64,000 bases of DNA from Amycolatopsis endophytica (GTDB lineage Bacteria; Actinomycetota; Actinomycetes; Mycobacteriales; Pseudonocardiaceae): the NCBI RefSeq assembly GCF_013410405.1, contig NZ_JACCFK010000001.1, forward strand, positions 5,131,616 through 5,195,615, given 5' to 3'. The stretch's first letter is position 1, and the number at the start of each line of letters is the position of its first letter. Below, piece by piece: positions 34,101 to 42,685 of this stretch. The notes beneath the pieces were generated by a model. The model was not told the DNA's origin, made no database searches, and saw nothing but the letters and a program-made list of their open reading frames with translations. The position numbers and the translations under genes were made by a program.

Positions 34101-35591
34101 GTCCTGGCTGAACGGGAACGGATGCTCAACGCCCGGCTCGCCGAAGAGAACGCGGCGCTCCGGGAGACCCATGACCACGTGCGGAAGCGGGCCGCCGCAC
34201 TGTTGGAGACCAGGTACGGCCAGACGTCGAGTGACCGTACCGCGGCGCTGGCCGAGGCCCGCCGGATGGAGAGTGAGGCACGAACCGCCCTCGGCCGGGC
34301 GGAAGGCGAGACGAAGAACCGGCGCAACCAACTGGCGGCCATCAGTCAACGGCGGGCTGAGCCGCCCCGGCGGACGCTGCCGGTGGAGCCGGTCGACGCT
34401 GAACACGCCGACGCTCTCGCCATCGAACAAGAGGGGATCGGACAAGCCGCGATCGAGCGCCGTGGTGTAGCGGAGCGGAAGACCGAGGAGCTCAAGGGAC
34501 AGCGGGTTCGTCTCGAAGGCCGCGCCGGCGCGTTCGCACTGTTGGTTGACGGGCTGCCGGAGGCGGCTGCGATCACAGCGGCTCCTTTTCCCGGCAACGA
34601 GAGCGAGGCTCGAGAGCGCAAGCTCGTGATCGCCGGGCGATTGGAGGCGGCGCAGGAGAGGGCGAGGACAGCGGCCGGAGCGCGAACCAGTGCGGTCGGT
34701 GAGCTCCGGGCCATCGGCAACCGGTTCCCATCCGTGACCACACCGGCCAAGGACCGGCTCGTGCACGACCCGGAGGAAGTCGTCGCCGATCAGGCGGGAG
34801 CCTTGGTCCGGCAGTTGAAGCTGCGCGCCGAGATGATTGAAGGCGAACTGGCAGACATCGCCAAGGACCAAGCGATCGTCGTCAACTCCTTGACGCACCT
34901 GGTGTCGGGCACCCTGGACACACTGCGCAAGGCCGAACGCTACTCGCGGGTCACCACTCAGCTCGGCGGCTGGTCCGGTAAGCAGGTGCTGCGGATCGGC
35001 TTCACCGCACCAGCGAGCGAAGCCGATCTGCGTGCCTACGTCGACCGGGTGATCGAACGCCGGATCGAAGCAGGGGTCAAGGCCGAGGGCCTGCCGTTGC
35101 TGAAAGATGCGGTGCACGAAGTGGCAGGGCCGAGCGGATTCCGGGTGAAGGTGCTGAAGCCCACGCTGGACGTAGTGTCCACCACCGAGGACATCACGCG
35201 GCTCGGCAAATGGTCCGGCGGCGAGAAACTCACCGTGTGCGTCGCTTTGTACTGCACCATCGCCGCGCTCCGCGCGGCCAATTCCGGACGCCGAGATCGC
35301 TCCGGCGGTGTTCTGTTGCTGGATAACCCGATCGGCAGGGCGTCACATGGAAGCCTTGTGCGACTCCAACGTGCGGTCGCGACGGCGCACCACGTGCAGC
35401 TGGTGTACACCACCGGAGTGAAGGACCCTGACGCCGTCTCTCGCTTTCCCACGATCATCAGGCTGGAGAACCGGCCGGGCCGGACGCAACACAGGCGGTA
35501 CATCGTCGAAGAAGAGAACGGGCAGGCCGGGACCCGGACAGTCGGGGGCGTGCGGGTAGCGCACGCGGAGTCTCCCGAGGCTGTCGAATGA
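31173..35591 (+). CDS. SMC/MukB-like ATPase of a Wadjet-like system (JetC-type)
   Basis: A 1472-residue protein, close to MukB in length. The N-terminal head has VVWLRNGGGKSSLLSLFYAL (residues 41-60), a P-loop in which the first Gly is Leu. Long Glu/Arg/Ala-rich coiled coils fill roughly 270-620 and 790-1240, around a hinge-like middle (about 640-780). The C-terminal head has the ABC signature KWSGGEKLTV (about 1347) and Walker B LLLDNPIG, with Asp1384 followed by Asn1385 instead of Glu. VQLVYTTGVKDPDAVSRFP follows where the His switch would be. It is predicted to load on DNA with genes 1 and 2 and extrude loops. The Asn could slow hydrolysis or mark a distinct subfamily. Confidence 0.82.
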   Translation: MTYHLAGFRLYSVGERSARFTDLDLDLTAPEGGSRAPADTVVWLRNGGGKSSLLSLFYALVLPNANDFLGRVAKRSLTDYVDTGDTAHTIAIWYPAAADTLDGAPEHVLVTGAVYEWADLRRPVEADRARDKLHSSYYAFYALPGVLDADLMPLSDEAGSPLRLNAFVTAVREAAASRPQAADLVVTSKQHEWTTALTNRGLDPELFRTQKQMNHVEGGVEDMFKFASAREFINLLIDLTATPEDAENVAKRLSAISSLLEMKPAKTAEREFCLESLAALARLEAVHTEVTEARQAHDVAFGDAAGLAAAFTASEAEARAQIDSTGEGIDETERSRSVADQQQGIAYDLLYLYQLRAARFRVENAERVESGAGETVDDAAELVLAWEVAGHLAAKRRLEAGLEANAREAGLERARTAPQRREHDEHAARLRVRLLAVAVEHEEAAEQAGVDKGEAERAVREHRTEAERFRGLVRKADQAAAEAQAKLKDLEADIEVAVRAGALPSATTDPREHDNALGQKRQGLEATLKAVRGRRAARPAARRKLTDRHSELITEINKLDGERGRIAAEQASLKDRARELSSDQRVLDLTEAGEDSPVDLWGEADTLTRRLTDEIVGADVALVRHEAERMEDRRAAETHSRTGLLPTTLDAERVRSILLDRGIVSETGWTHLLSVLPDSRVQELLDDPDLVRVGMGVVVATGDAEDAALILMDADASTTALVGLYTAADVAVLARADVTEEPRPTVAPVWTGMHRGLVDSAVADAAIRRINLRITDHDRDRLALLEARDRDRRLLENLARFLADSPTGHLAGLERRLDDLDETLAELGKTAEAVHQTLEEIEEAEGLDAQQETDTSAEIADIGQFRVLLAALIRKVDAKEGWRLAWEQATAESGLAAESVVHHEAERERSSTEVTVYATAVNRENTAAGERRNEVGRLRFLDVAPEIDDDEAAQLETLRLNYDQADRAWEAQAAQSVLAERERMLNARLAEENAALRETHDHVRKRAAALLETRYGQTSSDRTAALAEARRMESEARTALGRAEGETKNRRNQLAAISQRRAEPPRRTLPVEPVDAEHADALAIEQEGIGQAAIERRGVAERKTEELKGQRVRLEGRAGAFALLVDGLPEAAAITAAPFPGNESEARERKLVIAGRLEAAQERARTAAGARTSAVGELRAIGNRFPSVTTPAKDRLVHDPEEVVADQAGALVRQLKLRAEMIEGELADIAKDQAIVVNSLTHLVSGTLDTLRKAERYSRVTTQLGGWSGKQVLRIGFTAPASEADLRAYVDRVIERRIEAGVKAEGLPLLKDAVHEVAGPSGFRVKVLKPTLDVVSTTEDITRLGKWSGGEKLTVCVALYCTIAALRAANSGRRDRSGGVLLLDNPIGRASHGSLVRLQRAVATAHHVQLVYTTGVKDPDAVSRFPTIIRLENRPGRTQHRRYIVEEENGQAGTRTVGGVRVAHAESPEAVE

Positions 35592-36664
35592 CCGGTGACC
35601 TGGCCGAGGTGATCGCCGTCTGGATCGCCGGCCAGTCGCGGCGGCACTTCGAGGTGGTTGATCTCGTGCGCTGTGCGACCACCAACGATCCGTCTTTGGT
35701 CGGCGATCCCCTCAGTCGCGACAAGATTGCCCGAGCCTTACGGGCGCTGGCCGACGACGAACGGATCGTCCTGCCCAAGTCGCCGTCCGCCTGGGATGAC
35801 CGAACGCACCCGCCGCTACCGCGGTGGGTGCGTAAGCGCGCCGCGCCGGAAAAGCCGAAACCGACCCGCGCGCTGCGCGTCTGGCCGGAAGTACTGTCAG
35901 CCGCGGCAGCCATCGCCACGCGTCCGGACGAACTCGACCTGCTGGAGCGGGTCGCCTCCTGGCTACGCGAAAATCCTGATCCCGAACCGGTTCCTCTTGA
36001 AGAACGGGCGTTGGAGTTGTTCGGCGACGAGAAGGTGCTGAATGTTCTGCTCACCAAGCGCCTGTTCACTTCCGGTGCGCTCACCCTCGAACTGCTGGCG
36101 TGCTATCAGCCCCCGTTGCTGTTTCCGTCTCAGTATGTCCATGGTGTCGGGCATCCAAGGCTGCTGGTCGCCGAAAACAACGCGACCTTCCAGTCACTGC
36201 TCGTCCTTGCGCGGAGCCTCGAACCGGCCGGCCGTCCCGCGGTGCACCTCGGATGGGGAATCGGCAACCAGTTTCCGGTCGGTGTCGGCGCGGTCAGGCT
36301 CCTGGAACCGCCACCGCAGGCGCTGTTCTACTTCGGTGACCTCGACGTCGCTGGACTCCGTACCGCTGCTCAAGCTGCCGAAACCGCGATCGAACTCGAG
36401 CTACCGCCCCTCCGTCCAGCGACCACGCTGTACCGATGGTTGCTCGACCACGGCGAGCGCCGCCCGGATCGCTCCAGCCGGGGGGCGGTGGACGTAACCG
36501 CGTTGACCGACTGGCTGCCGGAAGAGCTTCGTGGCGAGGTGGAACGAATGCTTCGTGGCCGCACACGGATCGCGCAGGAGACCCTTGGCCTCAAGGCGCT
36601 CCGCGCGGCCCCGGACCTCATCAGTGATGCCGTGCGCGTCACTCCTTCGTCGAAGGCGAACTGA
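35588..36664 (+). CDS. JetD-like Toprim nuclease subunit (DUF3322/DUF2220-like)
   Basis: A 358-residue protein. LLVAENNATFQSLL places a Glu at residue 196, and LFYFGDLDVAGLRTA places Asp251 and Asp253. This E...DxD arrangement is the metal site of Toprim folds and matches JetD/MksG (usual forms ENxxTF and GDxDxxG). JetD proteins cut plasmid DNA that the SMC motor has sensed as small and circular. The N-terminal 120 residues are helical and probably contact the SMC complex. Its ATG overlaps the SMC stop by 4 bp. It is the best-supported member linking the operon to Wadjet. Confidence 0.8.
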   Translation: MTGDLAEVIAVWIAGQSRRHFEVVDLVRCATTNDPSLVGDPLSRDKIARALRALADDERIVLPKSPSAWDDRTHPPLPRWVRKRAAPEKPKPTRALRVWPEVLSAAAAIATRPDELDLLERVASWLRENPDPEPVPLEERALELFGDEKVLNVLLTKRLFTSGALTLELLACYQPPLLFPSQYVHGVGHPRLLVAENNATFQSLLVLARSLEPAGRPAVHLGWGIGNQFPVGVGAVRLLEPPPQALFYFGDLDVAGLRTAAQAAETAIELELPPLRPATTLYRWLLDHGERRPDRSSRGAVDVTALTDWLPEELRGEVERMLRGRTRIAQETLGLKALRAAPDLISDAVRVTPSSKAN

Positions 36665-36694
36665 AGGCTCGGCTCGCTTGACAGGTCAGCTGAC

Positions 36695-37507
36695 TCAGGC
36701 GTGGGTCATGCGGTCCTCGTCACCGAGCAGCCCCATGTTGTGAATCAAGGTGGAAACCTGCGTCTGCGCCAAAGCGATCGCGGCGGGACCATGGAGATCG
36801 CCGTGTGCGTGCGGGTGCAGGCCGAGCACGGTGCCTTCGACCAGTTCGTCCTGCCGCGGCAGCTCGTCAATCGATCCGCGAAGTAGATCCCGTGCGGCGG
36901 TCAGCAGATCGCTGCCCCACCGCTCGACTGCGTCCGCACTCATGTCAACCTGCTCCGCAGAGGCTTCACCGGTCAGCACGCCGTCCTCGGCGAGCATATC
37001 GAGGGTGAGTCGCAATTCGGGTTTGCCGTCGGTCAATCGGAGCCGACGGGTAATCGGGTCGTACATCACCGTGAGGCAGTGCTGGGCCCTGCGCAGGAGC
37101 ACCTCCTCCAGGCCACCCTCCCAGGTCGATCGATCCAGCTCGATCCAGCCCGCATGGGAAAGTACCGTGTCGACGGCGTCGAGCACAGTGTCCGTTGGTT
37201 CCGCGGAGTTTGCGGCTCCATACAAATGGAGGTAGTCCTCCCGGATCTCGTCCGCGTCCGCCGCATGCCCTGCCGCGACGAGGGGCAGGAGCAACGAGTC
37301 AATGTCGGGCGCATCATATGCGGTGCAGCCACCACGGTGGCACCAGAACTCACCGGGGCATGAAAGCGTCACTCGGTGCACGGTGGCGATCTTGTCGCTC
37401 CCGGTACTGGATCTGGTGACGTAGAGCAGATAGGCGTGGAGCGGGTCTGGCACGCCATACGAGCCATCGTGAGCGTGAAATCCCCCGCCTCCCACATGGA
37501 GGATCAA
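36695..37507 (-). CDS. Hypothetical protein, apparently 5'-truncated
   Basis: A 270-residue protein of unknown function. There is a possible zinc pair in FWCHRGGC; otherwise it has acidic helical stretches. The frame stays open and looks coding for 45 codons upstream of the TTG at 37507 (DDARILVTARAALAGWAHAG), up to a TAA at about 37640. No ATG or GTG occurs there. Immediately beyond lies an IS3-type orfA start in the opposite direction. I infer that an insertion removed the true N-terminus. It may still be translated from 37507, but more likely it is inactive. Confidence 0.5.
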   Translation of the reverse strand: MILHVGGGGFHAHDGSYGVPDPLHAYLLYVTRSSTGSDKIATVHRVTLSCPGEFWCHRGGCTAYDAPDIDSLLLPLVAAGHAADADEIREDYLHLYGAANSAEPTDTVLDAVDTVLSHAGWIELDRSTWEGGLEEVLLRRAQHCLTVMYDPITRRLRLTDGKPELRLTLDMLAEDGVLTGEASAEQVDMSADAVERWGSDLLTAARDLLRGSIDELPRQDELVEGTVLGLHPHAHGDLHGPAAIALAQTQVSTLIHNMGLLGDEDRMTHA

Positions 37508-37650
37508 ACCGCTGGCGCCCGCGTGTGCCCATCCTGCCAGCGCGGCGCGAGCCGTGACCAGAATGCGGGCATCGTCGGACGGATCCCCGCTCTCGAGCTG
37601 TCCCGCACCGGGTTTGATGGAGACATCGAAGACCCGGAGGATTTATTGTC

Positions 37651-37700
37651 ATGGCGGCACCACGGAAGTATCCGGATGAGTTGTGTCAGGCGATCCGACA
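37651..37700 (+). pseudogene. IS3-family orfA remnant
   Basis: MAAPRKYPDEL is the typical N-terminus of OrfA transposase proteins of an IS3-family subgroup common in actinomycetes. After these 11 codons the similarity is lost (the expected RERA-type continuation is absent), so only the leading edge of an insertion sequence survives. It abuts the truncated end of the gene at 36695-37640. Confidence 0.5.
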
Positions 37701-38054
37701 GCTTGAACAAGCTCTACACGATCGAGTGGCCGTCGACGCTTTCGGCTCGGATGGGCCGGTGGCTGCGCGGCAGGGCGCTGGACGCACCTCTGAGCACTAC
37801 GTCAGCGGCTTGGCGACTGCGCGATCGCTTATGGGGAGCTCGAAGTACACGGGTCACGAGCTCTTTGGTCGTGAACCGCCAGGTCGAGGGATGGTCGATC
37901 GGTGCGGGCTGTGCGGTCGGCAGGCGCAGGGGCGCTGATCAGGAAGGCGGATGTTCACAACCGGTGCTTGGCCCGCGCACTGGTGCCAGATTCGAAGGCG
38001 TCCCGGGCACTCTCGGACCGTCGATTTGAGATACGCCATGATCGACTCGCTCGG

Positions 38055-38208
38055 AGACGTGGGGGGAAGCTGAAGGAAGGCGACCCAGGAGCGCTCAACC
38101 AGTTGTACGGCGAGCTCGGCGTAGGGCTCCTCTACGAACCAAAGGGGCGCACCGTGATTGCTACGGTGTCGCCCCGTGTGGTTAGCGCGTGTGTCCGAGG
38201 GGGGAATC
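38055..38208 (+). pseudogene. Recombinase C-terminal remnant
   Basis: The plus frame reads GALNQLYGELGVGLLYEPKG, then PRVVSACVRGGN. This is the pattern with which many actinobacterial large serine recombinases end (tyrosine-containing LxYxP, then RVxxxRVRGGT). No catalytic N-terminal domain is present upstream, so this is a fragment left by an earlier integrated element. It was identified from the tail motif only. Confidence 0.45.
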
Positions 38209-38838
38209 GAACACAAGTTCGCGGCATTCACGTGCGGGATGCGTGTTCATGCGACAGACCATAGCTTAAATCAGCTACGAACTGCCACTGTGTTGCATTC
38301 ACGCTTGAGTCCCTGGCGCACTACGCGCAGATCTGCACAAGAGTGCGCCCGTCGTGACATCGCATGCGAGCGTTCTTTTTTCCATCTGAAAGGCGACCGA
38401 CATGTCGGCTGATCCCCATCCGTGGCTTGGCGGGGTCGAGTAACTGTTCGCTCGCGGGTAATTGCCGTAGCGAGAAGGAATTGCCCGTGATCGCTGCCGA
38501 TAAAACGACGCGCGTCGGCGCCGGTGCGAGAGTCTGTTGAAGGAGGCGGGTGCGGCTGCTGAGGGAGAGACACACACTGCCGCCACGTAAGTTGCAATTC
38601 CCACTTTGCGAATGCCATCGATCATTCTAAATGGTCACGATCGCATAATGTCTTAGATTTTGCCCGATCGGCGCGTGGAAAATTGTCCACGCAAGGTTCT
38701 CATAATTTGCCAGAAACTACCGGCCAGCGTGGCTGAACATCGGTGTGTCGCGCCGAACTTGCGTCGTGGATGGCTGTCATGATCAGGAGCGGAGAGGGGG
38801 CCGGGTCTGTCCCGGTCAACGAGGATCATGGAGGCGCC
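38209..38838. promoter_or_regulatory. Long low-GC leader upstream of the qat operon
   Basis: About 630 bp without an intact gene and clearly less GC-rich than the flanks, especially 38600-38720 (runs such as CTAAAT, GCATAATG and CATAATTTG). It probably contains the qat promoter. I cannot choose a single -35/-10 pair. AAAATTGTCCACG with GCGTGGAAAATTGTCCACGC nearby gives a small dyad (GCGTGGA/TCCACGC, about 38672-38692) that may be an operator. Confidence 0.45.
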
Positions 38839-40566
38839 GTGACGACCAGTCTGAACCCGGCAAAGATGGCCCTGTGGGACGACAATCCGTCGGTCGACGA
38901 CTTGCTGGGGTTCGATACGGTGGTCACAGCCGTCGAAGGCGCTTTGGCGGTCAAAGATCTAGATCCGCTCACCATTGGCATCCACGCGCCGTGGGGCGGC
39001 GGGAAAACGTCGGTACTCGGGATGGTCGAGAAACGTCTCGAGGTTCATTCAGACTATGTGATCGCTCGTACGGATCCGTGGGAGTACGACGATCACGACG
39101 ATGTGCGCGGCACTCTCATTGCAGAAGTTCTGCATGAACTTGAGGAGAAATTCAAGGACGACGGTGAGGTTGGCGCGAAAGTAAAAGACCTAGTGAGACG
39201 GATCAGTTGGTCGCGCGTCACCAAGGCTGTAGCCAAGGGTTCCATTACCATGCAATGGAACCCTCTCGAAATCGTCGAAGCTTTCAAACCCAAAGCTCGT
39301 GAAACGCCTGAGTCAATGTCTGGCTTTCGGCCAGCATTCGCAAAATTCCTCAAGGATAATCTACCGAATGTTAAACGCGTCATCGTCCTGGTCGATGATC
39401 TCGACCGATGTCTGCCGGATGCCGCCATGGCGACGCTCGAAGCAATTAAGCTGTTCCTGTCGGTGCCCAAGATGGCGTTCGTCCTGGCGGCCGACCAGGA
39501 GATGGTGCGGGACGCCATCGCCGCTAGCCTTGATGCCAGCGGGCGAAGCGAGATCTTCGCCAACCGCTACCTCGAGAAGATCGTCCAACTGCCAGTCTCC
39601 CTGCCGCGGCTGACAGCGGACGAAACCTCGAACTACGTCGCCTTGCTCCTGTCAGCAAGTTCCAGCCCTGACAAAGTGTCCTACACCACCCTGGTGGAGC
39701 ACTGCCGCATGCGCCGGCGGGCCGGTCAGACGCCGCTTCTGGCGGACCTCGACCAGTTGCCCTGGCGACCCGATGAATCCGTGCTCCAGCTGGCTGACCA
39801 AATCGCGTCCGGACTGTCTTCGGACAGGGCTCGCAACCCTCGTCAGGTCAAACGGTTTCTCAACGCTTTCGGAGTTCGGATGGAGATCGCCAAGACACAC
39901 GGCCTGACGATTGCACCAGGCGTTCTGGCCAAGCTCTTCCTACTGGAAGACCGCTTCCTTGCCGACTTCGAACATCTGGTGAGCTTGCCAGAGGCGCAGC
40001 GCCGGGAGCTGCTCGAGCAGTGGGAAAAGTGGGGCCGCAAGGAAACTGAGAACACGCCGGACAACGTCAGTGAGGAGACGCGGGATTGGGCCGCGGTCGA
40101 ACCATGGTTGGCCGAGGTGTCGCTCGCGCAGTACCTGACCCTCGCAGCCTCGTTAACCAGTCTGGTCGCTGGCGCCAACCTTACTGACGAGCAGGCGCAG
40201 CTGGTGGCCGATCTGTCTTCTCCGACGGAGACCATTCGGACCGATGCTCTGGCGCGCATCAAAGGGAAAGCGCTCACCGAGCAGCGGTCCGTCGTCACCG
40301 GCCTGTTCGGCCGCGTGCGTAAGCTCGACTCCATTGTCGACCTCGTCAGCTCGTTGGTCGAGCTGGCCAAGGCCCGGCCCGAGTTGGTCGACGAGATCGC
40401 TGAGGGTATCCGGCAGAGCTGTTGGCAACTGCTCGAACCTGCAAGTGCCTTTGAACTGGCTGATAGCGACGTGCCCGCCCTGAGTGCCCTCGCCGACCAG
40501 CTCATCGCAGACGAGAACGTTGACCCGGTCACTCGTGAAGCGGCTCGAGCCGCGCGGGGCCAGTAA
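38839..40566 (+). CDS. qatA: QatA: KAP-family P-loop ATPase of the Qat anti-phage system
   Basis: A 575-residue KAP NTPase. HAPWGGGKTSVL is Walker A, VIVLVDDLDRCLPD is the KAP Walker B with the extra Asp, and FANRYLEKIVQLPVSLPRL and RNPRQVKRFLNAFGVR are the downstream KAP motifs. The GTG at 38839 is preceded by GGAGG at 5-bp spacing and is preferred to an ATG at 38779 or the longer frame from 38743. In the four-gene Qat system (KAP ATPase, QatB, QueC-like, TatD-like) all genes are needed for protection against phage. The next gene starts at the last base of this stop codon (TAATG). Confidence 0.92.
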   Translation: MTTSLNPAKMALWDDNPSVDDLLGFDTVVTAVEGALAVKDLDPLTIGIHAPWGGGKTSVLGMVEKRLEVHSDYVIARTDPWEYDDHDDVRGTLIAEVLHELEEKFKDDGEVGAKVKDLVRRISWSRVTKAVAKGSITMQWNPLEIVEAFKPKARETPESMSGFRPAFAKFLKDNLPNVKRVIVLVDDLDRCLPDAAMATLEAIKLFLSVPKMAFVLAADQEMVRDAIAASLDASGRSEIFANRYLEKIVQLPVSLPRLTADETSNYVALLLSASSSPDKVSYTTLVEHCRMRRRAGQTPLLADLDQLPWRPDESVLQLADQIASGLSSDRARNPRQVKRFLNAFGVRMEIAKTHGLTIAPGVLAKLFLLEDRFLADFEHLVSLPEAQRRELLEQWEKWGRKETENTPDNVSEETRDWAAVEPWLAEVSLAQYLTLAASLTSLVAGANLTDEQAQLVADLSSPTETIRTDALARIKGKALTEQRSVVTGLFGRVRKLDSIVDLVSSLVELAKARPELVDEIAEGIRQSCWQLLEPASAFELADSDVPALSALADQLIADENVDPVTREAARAARGQ

Positions 40567-41420
40567 TGGGCACGTCGGGCTCCTATGGTGGCAGCGGGTC
40601 CGTTAACTGGCAGAATGCCCGCCAAGGATTTGATGGTCTGGGTGGAGGTGGCGCACAGGACGGTTCAGGAGTTGATGTGTCTCCATCGCTTCCTGACGGG
40701 CAACAGCAAGACCAAGATGCCGCAGCGGCAGCTGTGGCGGCTGCGATTGCTGCGGCACTGCTTGCTGAAGACCCGCACGCGCGACGACCTGCCAGCTCGG
40801 TTCCCCTTTCGACGCTCCTGTCGCGTAGTCGTGGCGGCGGAGGTGGTGGCGGGGGTACCACTGGCCGGAGCGGCACTTCTGGTCGCGCCGGTGGCGCCTC
40901 GCGCCGGCAAGCGCTGTCCGGCGCTCGTCGCGGTGGTGCTGCCCTCGGCGGCGCGTACGCGCTTCGCAATGGGGACGCCGCTGGCCTCCGAGAGTTGGGG
41001 CTTGATCTGGGCGAGCTGTCCCGACTCTCGCCTCGTGTTCAGCTGGCCAAGATCATCGACGCCACGATTGGCGAAGCCGGTCACCCTGACGACTATGCAC
41101 TCAAGCGGGCGACCGTCGAGCACCTCAAGACCGTTCTGCTTGCCGACACGCCACCGCCGCCCGAGGTCAGCATCCGCAACTTCGTCGCTGAGTGGATCTT
41201 TCAGCAGAGCCTGGTTGAGCTCCAGGCCGCCCGAGCCACGCGCGGCCGTACCCAGCAGCAGGTCGACAGGGCCGAACGGCAACTGCGCGATTGGCTGAAG
41301 CGGCGCGTGCAGCGCATCGAGGTAACTACGCAGGGCCGACCCTCGGTGCAGAACCTGGCCGACATGACGGCCAAGATCACTGGTGAAGCACTGCGACTGA
41401 TCAAGGCAGGTACGTCATGA
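40566..41420 (+). CDS. qatB: QatB: Qat anti-phage system subunit
   Basis: A 284-residue protein starting MGTSGSYGGSGS, the recognisable N-terminus of QatB proteins (MGTSxSYGG). A low-complexity Gly/Ala/Ser-rich region (about residues 45-130) with a GGGGGGGG run is followed by an alpha-helical C-terminal domain (LSPRVQLAKIIDATIGEAG; FVAEWIFQQSLVELQA). The molecular role of QatB is not known. The gene overlaps qatA by one base and qatC by four, which supports joint translation. Confidence 0.9.
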   Translation: MGTSGSYGGSGSVNWQNARQGFDGLGGGGAQDGSGVDVSPSLPDGQQQDQDAAAAAVAAAIAAALLAEDPHARRPASSVPLSTLLSRSRGGGGGGGGTTGRSGTSGRAGGASRRQALSGARRGGAALGGAYALRNGDAAGLRELGLDLGELSRLSPRVQLAKIIDATIGEAGHPDDYALKRATVEHLKTVLLADTPPPPEVSIRNFVAEWIFQQSLVELQAARATRGRTQQQVDRAERQLRDWLKRRVQRIEVTTQGRPSVQNLADMTAKITGEALRLIKAGTS

Positions 41421-42685
41421 GCCAATTTGAACTCCTGCCCTTAGGCGCCAGCCAATTCGATACAGGCGCACGGCCCCTGCACTGGAGCCGTACGGGCGCG
41501 TCGACGGGATTCATCAGTGGCAACCTCGACTGGACACTCACCCGGCTGGGGGCGTCGCATGCCGTCGCGGCCGACCTTCTGCGCATCTGCGCAGGTGCCT
41601 ACCTCGCTGACCGGCTGACCAGCCGCGGCCAGATCTTCACTCGTACGATTGAGCTGACCGTGCACGTGACCGAGATGGCAGCCTGGACCGCGGACGCGGT
41701 TGGGCAGGTCGCACACCTTCTGTGGTGGCTGACAGGCGACGACTGGACCGTCAGGGTCGTGTTGGCGGAGCGGGGAGAAGCTTTCGAACCTCCCGCGCAA
41801 CCGCCAGTCAGTGAGGTGGTTCTGCTCAGCGGCGGTCTCGATTCGCTGTGTGGTGCCGTGGATCGGCTCAACGACGGGACCAGTCGCCTCTTCCTCAGCC
41901 ACGCAGACGGCACGACAGCCGTTCAGTACGCCCAGCGTCGGATCCGCGACTGGCTTACTGAGCGCGCGGCCACGCCGCCAGAGTTCCTGGCGGTGACGTT
42001 CGCGCAGGCCGGCGCGAAGTCGGAGTCGTCGAGCCGAAGCCGGAGTCTGTTGTTCGCAGCCCTGGCGGCCGCTACGGCGACCGCCCACGGAGCGAGCCGT
42101 GTAGTAGTGCCAGAGAACGGCTACACCAGCATTAATCCTCCACTGACGACCGCCCGCGGTGGCGCATTGTCAACGCGCTCAACCCACCCGACCACTTTCG
42201 CCTACATCAACCAACTTCTGGCCACGCTTGGCATCGGCGTCGCCCTCGACGACCCCTACCTTGGCCTCACCAAGGGTGAGCTCGTGGCCCAAGCAGCGGC
42301 CAAGGCGGACGCGACGGCGTTTGCCCAGGTCGTCGCTACGTCGCTGTCCTGCGGAAAGCTCGACGGAACGTACTATAAGGGCGGCAACCCGAACTACAGC
42401 TGCGGACTGTGCGTTCCCTGCATCGTCCGAAGGGCGTCGATTACCGCGGCCGGCCTCGACGACCTAACGCCCTACCTAATTGACACGCTGCCAGCAGTGT
42501 CCCGCCCTCGGTTGATCGCCAATCGCTCCGACGACGTGCAGGCGGTCCAGGAGGCGCTTTTCCGTGGCATCTCGGAAGATGAGCTGCTGGCCTGCGGTCC
42601 TTGGCCGAGTAGCTTTGACCTCGATGCCGCCGTAGCCCTCTGTGCGCGCGCTTTACAGGAGATTGCTCTTGTCCCTCTGCCCTGA
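41417..42685 (+). CDS. qatC: QatC: QueC-like ATP pyrophosphatase of the Qat system
   Basis: A 422-residue protein. VVLLSGGLDSLCGAVDRL is the PP-loop ATP-binding motif of QueC and related N-type pyrophosphatases. Near the C-terminus YSCGLCVPCIVRR gives a Cys cluster (CxxCxxC) like the zinc site of QueC. QueC makes preQ0. In Qat the enzyme probably modifies a base or protein related to 7-deazapurine chemistry, with the target unknown. The N-terminal 130 residues are specific to QatC. Its end overlaps the start of qatD by 17 bp. Confidence 0.92.
   Translation: MSQFELLPLGASQFDTGARPLHWSRTGASTGFISGNLDWTLTRLGASHAVAADLLRICAGAYLADRLTSRGQIFTRTIELTVHVTEMAAWTADAVGQVAHLLWWLTGDDWTVRVVLAERGEAFEPPAQPPVSEVVLLSGGLDSLCGAVDRLNDGTSRLFLSHADGTTAVQYAQRRIRDWLTERAATPPEFLAVTFAQAGAKSESSSRSRSLLFAALAAATATAHGASRVVVPENGYTSINPPLTTARGGALSTRSTHPTTFAYINQLLATLGIGVALDDPYLGLTKGELVAQAAAKADATAFAQVVATSLSCGKLDGTYYKGGNPNYSCGLCVPCIVRRASITAAGLDDLTPYLIDTLPAVSRPRLIANRSDDVQAVQEALFRGISEDELLACGPWPSSFDLDAAVALCARALQEIALVPLP

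Noticed and set aside
33450..35117. A 555-codon minus frame inside the SMC-like gene
   Set aside because: The plus strand there is coiled coil followed by an ATPase head and is certain. The antisense frame has no domain.
38190..38230. A tRNA-like T-arm (minus strand GTGTTCGATTCCCC) near the recombinase remnant
   Set aside because: No acceptor stem, anticodon arm or D-arm could be paired around it, and the sequence overlaps the recombinase-like tail.
42642..42668. GTG at 42642 as the start of qatD
   Set aside because: It would add 9 residues and has no ribosome site. The TTG at 42669 has AGGAG at good spacing and begins next to the conserved LDCHAHI segment.
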